Source: Hamiltosporidium tvaerminnensis (Eukaryota > Microsporidia > Dubosqiidae). Taken from it: a stretch of 64,000 nt of DNA. The stretch covers positions 434,001 to 498,000 of the forward strand of contig CM061246.1 in assembly GCA_022605425.2 (NCBI GenBank), given 5' to 3'. This document shows, one piece after another, positions 1-8,993 of this stretch (the stretch's first letter is position 1; each line of letters starts with the position of its first letter). Below the pieces are notes generated by a model. It saw nothing but the letters and a program-made list of their open reading frames with translations, had not been told where the DNA came from and did no database searches. The position numbers were made by a program, and so were the translations under genes.

Positions 1-285
1 AAAAAAACATGGCTTGGGAACTTTTTGAATCATTCTTTTAAAAATATTAAAATGTTAATTTTAAGTGATGAAAAAAATCTGCTCAAAGCAAACAAATATA
101 AAAACAATGGAAAATTTAAGACCATAAAATAGGAATTTAATAATTTATAATTTATTACAGATAAAATAAAGTTATCCATACCAATTTTATTAAAAATAAT
201 GAAATTTTAAATTTAAGTTTTTATTTTAAATGCAAGCTATTTTTTAAATTTCAATTTGAACAAATGATACACCTAATCACCATAT

Positions 286-2910
286 TTATAGCCATGATTT
301 TATATTTATTTTAACAATGCCATATACATTTTCCATTTCAGTAAATCCTTTCAACTGATAATTTTCGTACTTCTTAAATTCTATTTGGGATAAATTAAGG
401 TGAACAATTTCAGTATAAATATTTTCAGATATTAATATATTTATATCAGTGTTTAATTTAGCTAGCCTTGCGGATTTATTTAAGACTTGGCCATACCAAT
501 CAACATCTCCTTCAATATTTCTATCAAAAAAGCCTATATCCTTACAAATACCTATTCGTACTAAAAAATTGTCATTTAATTTATGTTCAGTTATTGAGTT
601 TGGATTTCTTTTTAAAAAATCATCTTTCCACAATTTACTTGAAAAAAAATAATCCAAATTTACAGACCACATAATTGCATCCAATGAATTTCTAAAATAA
701 CATATACAAAGATCACCTTCATATTTTATCTGAATTGCGCCAAATCTGCCGTTAATATTCACTATATAACTCTGTATAAACCTACATAACGAATAAAATT
801 CTAACGAAGCTGACTTAAAAAAACCCGGCACTTTATCCAAATAAGCATAGACTATTATAGGCTCTGCCGTAAATAAAACATCCTTAAATATTATAGGTGA
901 AGATGATGTCTTCATAGCAATAAAAATATCATCTGGTTTATTCTTATCCAACGGATATGTATAAATAAGAAAATTATATATCATGGAAATATTTTCAGAT
1001 AAATTTTTACAAAGATTTATCTGTTTCAATTCTTTTGAAAATATTATATTGCGCCAATGATCATTCAAAATTAAAATTTTATAATCAGTTACAGTTTCAA
1101 ATCTCATATATTCTATTTTAGTATTATTTATCATTGTGTCATTCATAATATAGCAATATTCTTTATTGTATTTGATTTGATTATTTTTAGAAGACAGAGC
1201 TTTAAAAAACATGGAATCATAAAATATTACCATAAAATTTCCTTTTTTAGAAATTCTTACACAATTATTGACTACAAATATTATGACGATATTAAAATTG
1301 TAATCCAGACATTTTTTTATCAAAATATTTTCAATATGATTGTAAAAACACTTTGTGTTTATCATGAAATCTTTATCTAAGCAAATTTCAAAAAAATATT
1401 TTTCAAAATTATTTTCAATTAATTTTACAGTTTCGGAATTTCCTTGAAGAAATATAGAATATCTGTTGTTATTCTTTACGTATTCAAAGGAATGATTGAT
1501 ATGTTTATTTGAGGTTTCTTTTAATATACAATTTCTTTCATTCATATAGTAAGTTTCAAGCTTTGTTACATCTAAAACCTCATTGTTCGTGTTGTTTTGA
1601 TTATATAAAATGTTGATTTTCTCTAGCCATTTCCAATCGTATGCATTTGGGTTTATAATATCGTTACGTGAAATATCAAGAATTTTTAGTTTTTTAAGAT
1701 TTAAAATTTTAGATTCAATAAATGTTAATAAATTTCCAGATAAATCAAGATATTCTAAATTTGGAAAAAATGGAAATTCCGTTAAAAGATTGTTTCTCAA
1801 AATTAATTTACTAAGGTGCGGTGCTTCTATACTAAATACAGATGTGTTACAATTCTGCATGTTAAGATATTTTAGATTTGAAAAATTTCCTTTGAAATAG
1901 TCAATTTTTATACCTTCAAGAATTAGATGCTCCACAATATCTTCTCCGAAAGTTACATGAATATTTTTTATGAAAGTAAAAGAAAGATCTAAATATTTTG
2001 CTTTGGAAAAAAATCTTTTTACAGGATTCGATTTTAACGATATTTTATCAAATATACTGTCTCTTTGTTGGAAATATTCTATTAGATTGTTATCCAAGAT
2101 AAGTGTTTTGGAATTTAAAAAAGGTATTTTCGACAATCGATTATTTGATAAATTTAGTTCTTCAAATTGAAAATCCGATAGAAATGTTGGTAAATTTTCT
2201 AATAAATTATGGCTAAGATTTAAATAATTAATTTTTCTAAATTCGGAAAAATCTCGCGGAATTTCTTTGATAAAATTTCCACTTAAATCAAGTACTTCAA
2301 TGTTTTTAAAAGCATTTGGTAAAGGAAACACAAATTGTTTGACTGAAAAACATGTATTTTTTAGACACAAATATTTTTCGTCATAATTTTTCACCAAAAA
2401 TCTATTACTATTACCAACTTTCACTATATCTTGATTTATATTAAAATATATTTTATCGATAGTTATTCTAACTTTAGTTTGTTCTGCAAGAAAACTATAA
2501 AGTTTTTCTACTTCGTCATAATTGAACATAATAAATTTAGAGTAAGCATACTTATTTCTCGATAATTCCGTATCCGTAAGAGAATTCTGTAATTTCCATT
2601 TTAAAAAATCTATTAACGGAAAATCATTATTTTTGTAAAAATATATTGATTCACCATAAACCATTGACAAGTAAGAATATTTATTTTGAAATGATTCAAG
2701 AATATCTTTTGTTGAAACACAGATTAAATGTGTAAATTTGTAATTTATCAGTGGATCAAGAGTATGTAATTTAACAACCATCGGAGAATTTAAACTATCT
2801 ATAAATAACTTTTCCAAACAATATGAAAACATCTTATATTTTGTCTTAGAGTTACTTTCTTCAGTTATCGTTTCTTTTAGTCTAAGTAATTCTAAAACGT
2901 GTTTACACAT
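286..2910 (-). CDS. CYR1: LRR-PP2C-like-class III adenylyl cyclase (fungal Cyr1 architecture), possibly catalytically altered
   Basis: Predicted peripheral-membrane signalling enzyme making cAMP from ATP. Numbering is from the ATG at 2910 (874 aa). Residues ~203-418 are leucine-rich repeats (repeated LDLSGN/LNLSHN/LNLSNN-type cores). Residues ~452-667 resemble a degenerate PP2C domain: the final part keeps a hydrophobic strand, a short helix and a DDI motif, but lacks the usual DG. Residues ~680-867 are a class III cyclase domain, with IKYEGD at 728-733 (adenine-selecting Lys729, metal Asp733) and DWYG...N..AR at 804-815 (Asp804, Asn811, Arg815). The first metal Asp of the usual FTDI motif is replaced: the aligned stretch reads YAYLD at 688-692. 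This domain order is characteristic of fungal Cyr1, which also has a Ras-association domain; I cannot identify one in the N-terminal 200 residues. The frame stays open upstream to a TTG, but the first ATG, directly preceded by CCCCC, is the credible start. Domain assignment is strong; activity is uncertain. Confidence 0.72.
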   Translation of the reverse strand: MCKHVLELLRLKETITEESNSKTKYKMFSYCLEKLFIDSLNSPMVVKLHTLDPLINYKFTHLICVSTKDILESFQNKYSYLSMVYGESIYFYKNNDFPLIDFLKWKLQNSLTDTELSRNKYAYSKFIMFNYDEVEKLYSFLAEQTKVRITIDKIYFNINQDIVKVGNSNRFLVKNYDEKYLCLKNTCFSVKQFVFPLPNAFKNIEVLDLSGNFIKEIPRDFSEFRKINYLNLSHNLLENLPTFLSDFQFEELNLSNNRLSKIPFLNSKTLILDNNLIEYFQQRDSIFDKISLKSNPVKRFFSKAKYLDLSFTFIKNIHVTFGEDIVEHLILEGIKIDYFKGNFSNLKYLNMQNCNTSVFSIEAPHLSKLILRNNLLTEFPFFPNLEYLDLSGNLLTFIESKILNLKKLKILDISRNDIINPNAYDWKWLEKINILYNQNNTNNEVLDVTKLETYYMNERNCILKETSNKHINHSFEYVKNNNRYSIFLQGNSETVKLIENNFEKYFFEICLDKDFMINTKCFYNHIENILIKKCLDYNFNIVIIFVVNNCVRISKKGNFMVIFYDSMFFKALSSKNNQIKYNKEYCYIMNDTMINNTKIEYMRFETVTDYKILILNDHWRNIIFSKELKQINLCKNLSENISMIYNFLIYTYPLDKNKPDDIFIAMKTSSSPIIFKDVLFTAEPIIVYAYLDKVPGFFKSASLEFYSLCRFIQSYIVNINGRFGAIQIKYEGDLCICYFRNSLDAIMWSVNLDYFFSSKLWKDDFLKRNPNSITEHKLNDNFLVRIGICKDIGFFDRNIEGDVDWYGQVLNKSARLAKLNTDINILISENIYTEIVHLNLSQIEFKKYENYQLKGFTEMENVYGIVKINIKSWL

Positions 2911-2915
2911 GGGGG
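2911..2915 (-). promoter_or_regulatory. C-rich pre-start motif
   Basis: Five consecutive C residues (minus strand) directly abut the ATG of the cyclase gene. CCC-type motifs just before start codons are described as microsporidian promoter elements, and the same arrangement recurs at other genes here. Confidence 0.5.
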
Positions 2916-3360
2916 AAGAAAAAATATTGATTAAAACATAACATCCTTTATAATAAATTTGCAAATATATTTCTTTGATTGCATTGGTAATCAATATTAT
3001 AAATTTTTAAAAATTCCATTTCATTTTTTTCGTTCTTTAATTATTGAAGATAAAATATTTTTTTTACCAAACAGATAATTAAAAATCTTTGAAATTTTTA
3101 GTTGCGCAAAATAAAATATTGAGAACAATTTAATAAAATTTTAAATTTAATTTGCAATGGTAAAGATTTAAAGTAGATTTTTTATAAATTAATATTAATA
3201 TACTGTTAAGAATTGAATAATTTTGTTTTAAGGAAACTTAAAACAAAAAAGGATAAACGCCTATCAATTCTTATTAAAAAAATATTTTTTTTTGTTTTTA
3301 ATTCAAGGATATTTTTTTTTAAATACGAGTTATTCTTAGAATCATTTTATATTTTTTTTT

Positions 3361-3526
3361 AAACAACTAAAACAATCCTATCTATGATAATTAATCTTTA
3401 AACAGGATTGAATCATACATAAAAAATATTTTATATTTTTTTTAAACAACTAAAACAATCCTATTTATGATAATTAATCTTTAAACAGGATTAAATCATA
3501 CATAAAAAATATTTTATATTTTTTTT
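3361..3526. repeat. 83-bp unit in two tandem copies
   Basis: Positions 3361-3443 and 3444-3526 are near-identical, with two substitutions noticed. Each unit holds a short inverted repeat (CAATCCT ... AGGATTG/AGGATTA) about 29 bases apart that could form a hairpin. Confidence 0.85.
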
Positions 3527-4871
3527 GAATTTAAATACATTTAAAAGTTTTAGTTGCTTTTTTTCTATATTTTAATCATAAATTTAATCTTTCTATATAT
3601 TTTTATAAAAAATATTAAATTATCATTCAATCTTTAATTTTTTTATTTAAGCGTTTAGAATTGATTTTGATAAAATAAAACCGTTATTTTTAATTAGTAA
3701 ATTTACACTTTTTAAAAAAATGTAGCAGAAGATTATTTCTAGTTTTTTTTTCTTTGATTTGTTTATTCTTTTATGTATTTGTAACTTTAAGATTTTTACT
3801 TGTTTTTAGATCATTAATTATTGCTTAAGTCTTTTATTTTGTTACTTTTCAGTTTCAAAAATAAATTTAAATTTTTTTATTAATTACACTTTGAATTTAA
3901 GAAAATATTAGATAATTAAGAATATATTATTGTTTAATTCTTTTATTTTTACATCTAATTTTTTTATTACGTAAGAAATTCTTAAGACGAACAGAAGTAA
4001 TTTAAAATGGTATTTTTTTTACTATATTTTATCTGAATGAAAATAATCTATATCGTCTCCGATTTATAATACTCTTCAAAAACTTTAGAAATATTTTTTA
4101 TGACTTTTTAATATTGTTTTTAGCCATATTTATTTTTTCAGTACAATTATAGAGTATTTGAACTCGAATTTATCTATCAGGAAGGTATATGTTTAATTTC
4201 TAAATATAAAATCGGTAGATTTTTTATAATAAATGATTTTTGAACAATCATATTGTTATTAAGGAATTCAATATTTAGTCTTTATAATGACAAAGGGATG
4301 AATGAACTACTTCAGTAGCCAAATATAAAGTTATGAAAACATCATTTACATAACCCCACAACTTTTTCATTTATTTATGTTATACCATTACTGTATTAAA
4401 GTATAAAATACATTAATTATTCTATTTGGAGTATGTTTTCGTCAGAAAAAATAAAATATTTATAATTTTCAAATTATTTTCTTCATGTATAAATTAACAA
4501 TTTATGTTGAGTTTTTACCGGAATCAAAGAATATTAGATTACAATTAGAGGCAGAAAAATATTTTTATTTATAAGTTTTATCTCGGTATTATTAATAAAA
4601 TAACTTTCAAATTTCATATACAATTATATTTAAAGAATCAATAAGTTAATTAAATAAATTAAAATTAGTGAATAGAATTTATAGGTAAATGAAACATATT
4701 TTTTTATAAAAATTTGCTTAAAAATACTTATAAAGATAAAATATCGCAAAATGTATTTGTTTGTTATATCATAGATTCGGAAAATCCTATGTTTTGAAAT
4801 AACGATTTTTCAAATAAAACTTTTAATCTAATATTTTTGAATGGTAAAAGAGCATTATTTAGAAAAATTGT

Positions 4872-5031
4872 TTAAAAAAAACAGAAAAAAAATATTTAAA
4901 ATATTTGAAGAGGAAGTGAAATACTATTTTGTTTGAAATATTTCTTTTATTCAAAAAAAAACAGAAAAAAAATATTTAAAATATTCGAAGAAGAAGTGAA
5001 ATACTATTTTGTTTGAAATATTTCTCTTGTC
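4872..5031. repeat. 80-bp unit in two tandem copies
   Basis: Roughly 4872-4951 is repeated at 4952-5031 with a few mismatches. The unit starts in an A-rich run and ends GTTTGAAATATTTCT. Confidence 0.8.
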
Positions 5032-5301
5032 AAATGAAGAAAAAACCTGGGATTTAACAAAAGAAAGATTAAACTTAATCTAAAAAGAAGCTTAAATTTA
5101 TTCGTTGCTTATAAAACAAAGAAATATATACAAACAAATAGAAATTTGTAACCAAAAACTACGGAATATGCCATTTAATTACATGGTTTTTAACAATTTA
5201 ATGAAAAATATTCGAATAATACAGCCATTTCTAAATCATCATATTAGTTTTAAAAGTTTGTAAAATTATGTGAAAAATATAAAGCCCTTTCTAAAAATTT
5301 C

Positions 5302-5721
5302 ATGAGAAAACCATCAAAGAAAGTAGAAAAGAAACCTAAAATACATCTTAATATAAAATATTTATTAGATTTGGCAGTGAAAACACTGAACCATTCAAAT
5401 TATTCAAGAAAATTAGTAAAAACCATTGTTTTATTAACACAAAAATATCAAATCCGATTATCAAAAATTATAAAACGAAATATATGTTTTGAATGTTTTC
5501 GAATACTTATTCCTTCAATTAATTCGAAATCAAGATTATCGAAAGAAAAGGATGGTATGAAATTGATTATTACTTGTGAATGTGGTATTTCAAAGAATTT
5601 TGTATTGAAAGGCGAAAAAGGACACAGAAATACAAACACTAAACGTTCTAGATATTTTCTTTGCAGTGAAGATCAGAATAGAGACATATATTCAATCCAT
5701 AGTACTCAAAAAGACAGTTAA
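5302..5721 (+). CDS. RPR2: RNase P protein subunit, Rpr2/Rpp21 family, with retrotransposon-derived C-terminal tail
   Basis: Likely the Rpr2/Rpp21/Snm1-type zinc-ribbon subunit of nuclear RNase P, which helps the RNA component mature tRNA 5' ends. The 139-aa product is very basic. Residues 1-60 form the helical N-terminus typical of the family; 62-65 is a C-x2-C knuckle in CFEC followed by RILIPSI (family: C-x2-C..LIPG). Residues 92-94 form CEC followed by G, the second knuckle; the usual spacing is C-x2-C, so one residue is missing. From about residue 127 the DNA is homologous to the 3' end of the window's LINE but read in a different frame, and the stop codon itself comes from LINE sequence. 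The native C-terminus was therefore probably replaced by the insertion. A CCC lies 14 bases before the ATG. The assignment is good; whether the gene still works is uncertain. Confidence 0.68.
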   Translation: MRKPSKKVEKKPKIHLNIKYLLDLAVKTLNHSNYSRKLVKTIVLLTQKYQIRLSKIIKRNICFECFRILIPSINSKSRLSKEKDGMKLIITCECGISKNFVLKGEKGHRNTNTKRSRYFLCSEDQNRDIYSIHSTQKDS

Positions 5722-5790
5722 AACCATTTCTTTTGATCGACGAAGAGAATTTGAATCAAGGCCAAATACATATAAAAGTTAGAAATAAAT
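5682..5790 (+). mobile_element. Degraded 3'-region fragment of the RLE-type LINE
   Basis: Nucleotide similarity to the segment of LINE copies A-C encoding the EAYIQSIVLKKTV...FDRRR region (compare 42235-42310), starting inside the RNase P gene. Similarity fades after about 5780; no clear 3' terminus or target-site duplication was found. Confidence 0.7.
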
Positions 5791-6156
5791 ATGCTTAATC
5801 TTGATAGAAGATTTAAGATATTATATCAAAGGATCATCAAATTATAAAACATCTTTGAAGAGGATGTGTTTGAAAACAGGATACATAAAGTAAATATGAT
5901 TATTTTATAGACTAAAGCTGAAATCGAAGCATCGAGATAGAGCATTAAGAGTAAATTAGGGTGTGAATAAATAGAAGTAATGTATGAACAGGCTAAAAAT
6001 AGTCACTGTGACACAAATTAAATCAGTATTAAAATTAAAATTATAAAATAGAAAATAGAAAACTGTTTAAAAAAAAGATATTTTTACATTTATTTTTTTC
6101 CAAAGATCAATAAATAAAAATTCATATTTTAAAGCATTTCATAGTTGAATCTCATA

Positions 6157-6354
6157 TTATCTAGTAAATTGTGTATTCGGATTAAATTGTAAACCGTGGA
6201 TTGAATCATCAAACCATCCATCAATTTTATATGAAATTTCTTCTAGTGGAATCTCTTCGGAAATATTATTTATATTAGTTCTTTTTGAAAAAGTTTCATC
6301 TTTTACTTCTTCGATTGTATCAAAAATATTTACAAAAGGTTGATTGTTGTTCAT
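6157..6354 (-). CDS. Small hypothetical protein (65 aa)
   Basis: Not recognised. The product is hydrophilic and acidic in its middle third (TIEEVKDE, EEIPLEEIS) and ends FNPNTQFTR; no signal peptide or membrane segment. The frame opens at an ATG at 6432 (91 aa). I prefer the ATG at 6354 because CCCC (minus strand) lies nine bases before it, the same spacing as at the gene starting at 52973. It lies alone between a decayed LINE piece and a younger LINE insertion. Confidence 0.45.
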   Translation of the reverse strand: MNNNQPFVNIFDTIEEVKDETFSKRTNINNISEEIPLEEISYKIDGWFDDSIHGLQFNPNTQFTR

Positions 6355-6363
6355 AAATACTGA

Positions 6364-6367
6364 GGGG
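6364..6367 (-). promoter_or_regulatory. CCCC motif nine bases before the preferred start
   Basis: CCCC on the minus strand, spacer of 9 nt to the ATG at 6354. It decides between the two possible starts of the small protein. Confidence 0.4.
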
Positions 6368-6862
6368 TTGGTATTTTTAATATAAACATGGTTCAAGATA
6401 TTTAGCATTATAAATTTCGTGACATTAAACATAAATTTTCTAGTGCTTTAATTTAAATATTTTTAAGATATTGAGATAGAAGAAGTATTTATTTGTACAT
6501 GGGACTTTCAAATTTTTTAGTAAAATTTTTATGTTTAATTTTTTTATTAAAATGTACAGTTTTTTTATTAAATTATGAGGTAAATAAATATTTTTAATAA
6601 TTTATTCTACCTATTTGACCACCATAGTTCCATTTCTTAAACCGACTCTTAGTTAATATTAGAAAATATTTAAAAGAACCATAAAAAATCTTCGTAATAT
6701 TTCTTACTTACTTATTCCGGTTCCCTTGTACCTTTTGGTATTTAAGTTAGTAATATTAACGAGTCTTTATTTATTTCATTGTAGACAAGTTTTATAATAC
6801 AATAGATGAGAAATCTATAAAAACTTAAAAATTATATAGAATTAAATATATCCTGCTATTCA

Positions 6863-7242
6863 CCCATGAATGTAAAGGCATACATTCAGTCTATAGTACT
6901 TAAGAAGACAGTCGAAACAATTTCCTTTGATCGACGAAGAGGACTTGAGTCAGGACTAAATGCTGAAGAGAGCCGGGAGAGAGCGTCAATGGGTGTTATT
7001 ATGAAATCAGAGATGCATGAGGAACCAACACCCTTTTTAAAAGAAGAGAAGAGAGAGGAAGATGGTGCAAAAAATTTTAAACCAAAAAATAAAGCACCCT
7101 TTATTTCACAAGGAGGAACCACTTTAGAGGAATCGATCAATAACATAAATAAAGAGCCGGATTTGGAAGAAGAGACAATAGTGGTTAAAGAGGTAGAAGA
7201 AAACATATAAAAATGGTAAAAATATTTAACCCAGAATTTTAT
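6863..7242 (+). mobile_element. 5'-truncated LINE copy with 12-bp target-site duplication
   Basis: A 380-bp copy of the 3' end of the RLE-type LINE, starting at CCCATGAATGT and ending just after the LINE 3'-terminal AACCCAGAATTTTA. It is flanked by perfect duplications TCCTGCTATTCA at 6851-6862 and 7243-7254. It holds an intact 114-aa frame (6866-7210) for the acidic C-terminal tail of the LINE protein. This is a fragment, not a gene in its own right. 5' truncation plus a short duplication is the classic result of target-primed reverse transcription. Confidence 0.9.
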
Positions 7243-7254
7243 TCCTGCTATTCA

Positions 7255-8993
7255 AAAATATTAATTTTTTTTGTTTAATTTTCTTCGTTTCAATTTTTTT
7301 TATTGTTTTACATTCTTCTTAGTTGTAAAAATATATGTTTAACTTATGCTTTTTCTTTTATAAAATTCTTATATTATTTTTGAAATTTGTTTATTGAAAA
7401 TTATTCTTCTTAAAATTCGCGCCGCGTGATCTTCTATAAAATAATCTGAATTTTTTCTCATAATCTATACTTTACTGTACTGATAATTATTTTGACTTTT
7501 ACTCGACATTAATCCCTTCTTATGTGATCAAACAAATTATTTTCGTTTTTATGATACATTTGATGTCAATCTTTATTCTGAATAATATTTGTAGCTCTAT
7601 AAGATGTGACTTGTTTTTTTAGAACAGAATAAATGCAGGCTAAGTCAAACATATAATTCTATTACCGAATCTATAATTTAATTTAATTAATTATATTTTT
7701 CTTATAGCGTATATTCTACGAGTTCTTATAAAGAATTGATATATAGATTCGTTTTTTAAAATATTTTGTATTTGATTTATTTCAAACCGTTGGCCTTCTC
7801 CTTAAAGCTTTTAGACAGAAATCAGTTGTAATTTTATAAGCTCTAAATTTATATTAATTTAGGTAACCAACCAAAGTAATATATTGGTAAATCGTGTTAT
7901 ACAATATGTTAATTATTATTTAGACAACTATTTGATAATTATACAGAGCTTACAACACCTGTAATTTAGACTTTTTATTCAATTATTAATTAAATATATT
8001 ATATTTTGTAATCTAAGTCACCATTCTAGCACACCAAATTACATATCTCAAATGTCTACTCCTTTATAAATTCATATAAAGCCTTCATGTATAATCCAAT
8101 TGTTTAATCCTGAGTATAATATCAAACTATACCAAGTGTATTATTCTACTGTTTTAGTAAAATTAATGAATTAAATTTATTTTACTAATTTTACATTTTT
8201 AGTTTTCAAATTTTTAAATTTAGTTTTTAATTTTTTTGTATTACCTGTATAATTCAATTTTAGTAGATTAAAAACATGATTATTTAAAATTTAACACCAA
8301 TTATAATGTATAATTTACCAATGATAGACAATTCATTGATTCTTTAATAATTTGAAAAAATTCAAAGGTATAATTTGCTTAATAAAAATGACTCTAAACA
8401 CACAAATTATAAATATATTTTAACTACCTGAGGCTAAATTTAAAATTTATTTAAATGCTCTGTAAAATATAAATTTATCTTTCTTTATTTATTTCGACAC
8501 CTTTTTTGCTTTATAAACTCTCTTGTTTTGTCTTCTACATACATTTTTTTATCTAATCTTTGTCTGCAGTGTATTTTTCATAAAATAAATGAATATTTTC
8601 GTCTTTATTGACATGCTCTTCTTCGTGTTTACATATTTTTAAAGAAAATAAAAGCTGCAATTTCAGGTTATCACAATTGATCAATTTATTAAAATATATA
8701 TTGTTCATCTCAGGTTAAATTTGTGTGGTTTTAGACCCTCCTACCAAATAGAAATTTACTTCGCTAGGTAAAATACAATATAAAGTTATTTTGATTTATG
8801 TGAAGATATTATAGAAATAAGTTTTTGTGCCTATCTTCATACCTTAAATATTATTTCCAGTTTTAATTTTTAAATATTTCAAATTAAAGTTAAACTTGAA
8901 ATTAAAATTTAAAGAAAAATACTAAAAAATGTTTTTTAAAATTAAAACGATTAAATAAATGTGAAAAATTATTCTGATTATAAAAATCGCATA
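7255..8993. other. AT-rich intergenic region
   Basis: No gene, repeat or RNA that I can support was seen in these ~1.7 kb. Confidence 0.5.

Larger units (their letters stand above)
2995..5284. other. AT-rich intergenic region with two tandem duplications
   Basis: No open frame or motif that I can support as a gene. The only structure seen is the 83-bp duplication at 3361-3526 and the 80-bp duplication at 4872-5031, listed separately. Confidence 0.5.

Noticed and set aside
2908-2994. Extension of the cyclase gene upstream to a TTG at 2994
   Set aside because: Nuclear eukaryotic genes rarely start at TTG, and the ATG at 2910 has a C-rich motif directly before it.
6866-7210. 114-codon frame as an independent gene
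   Set aside because: It is the C-terminal tail of the LINE protein inside a 5'-truncated insertion.
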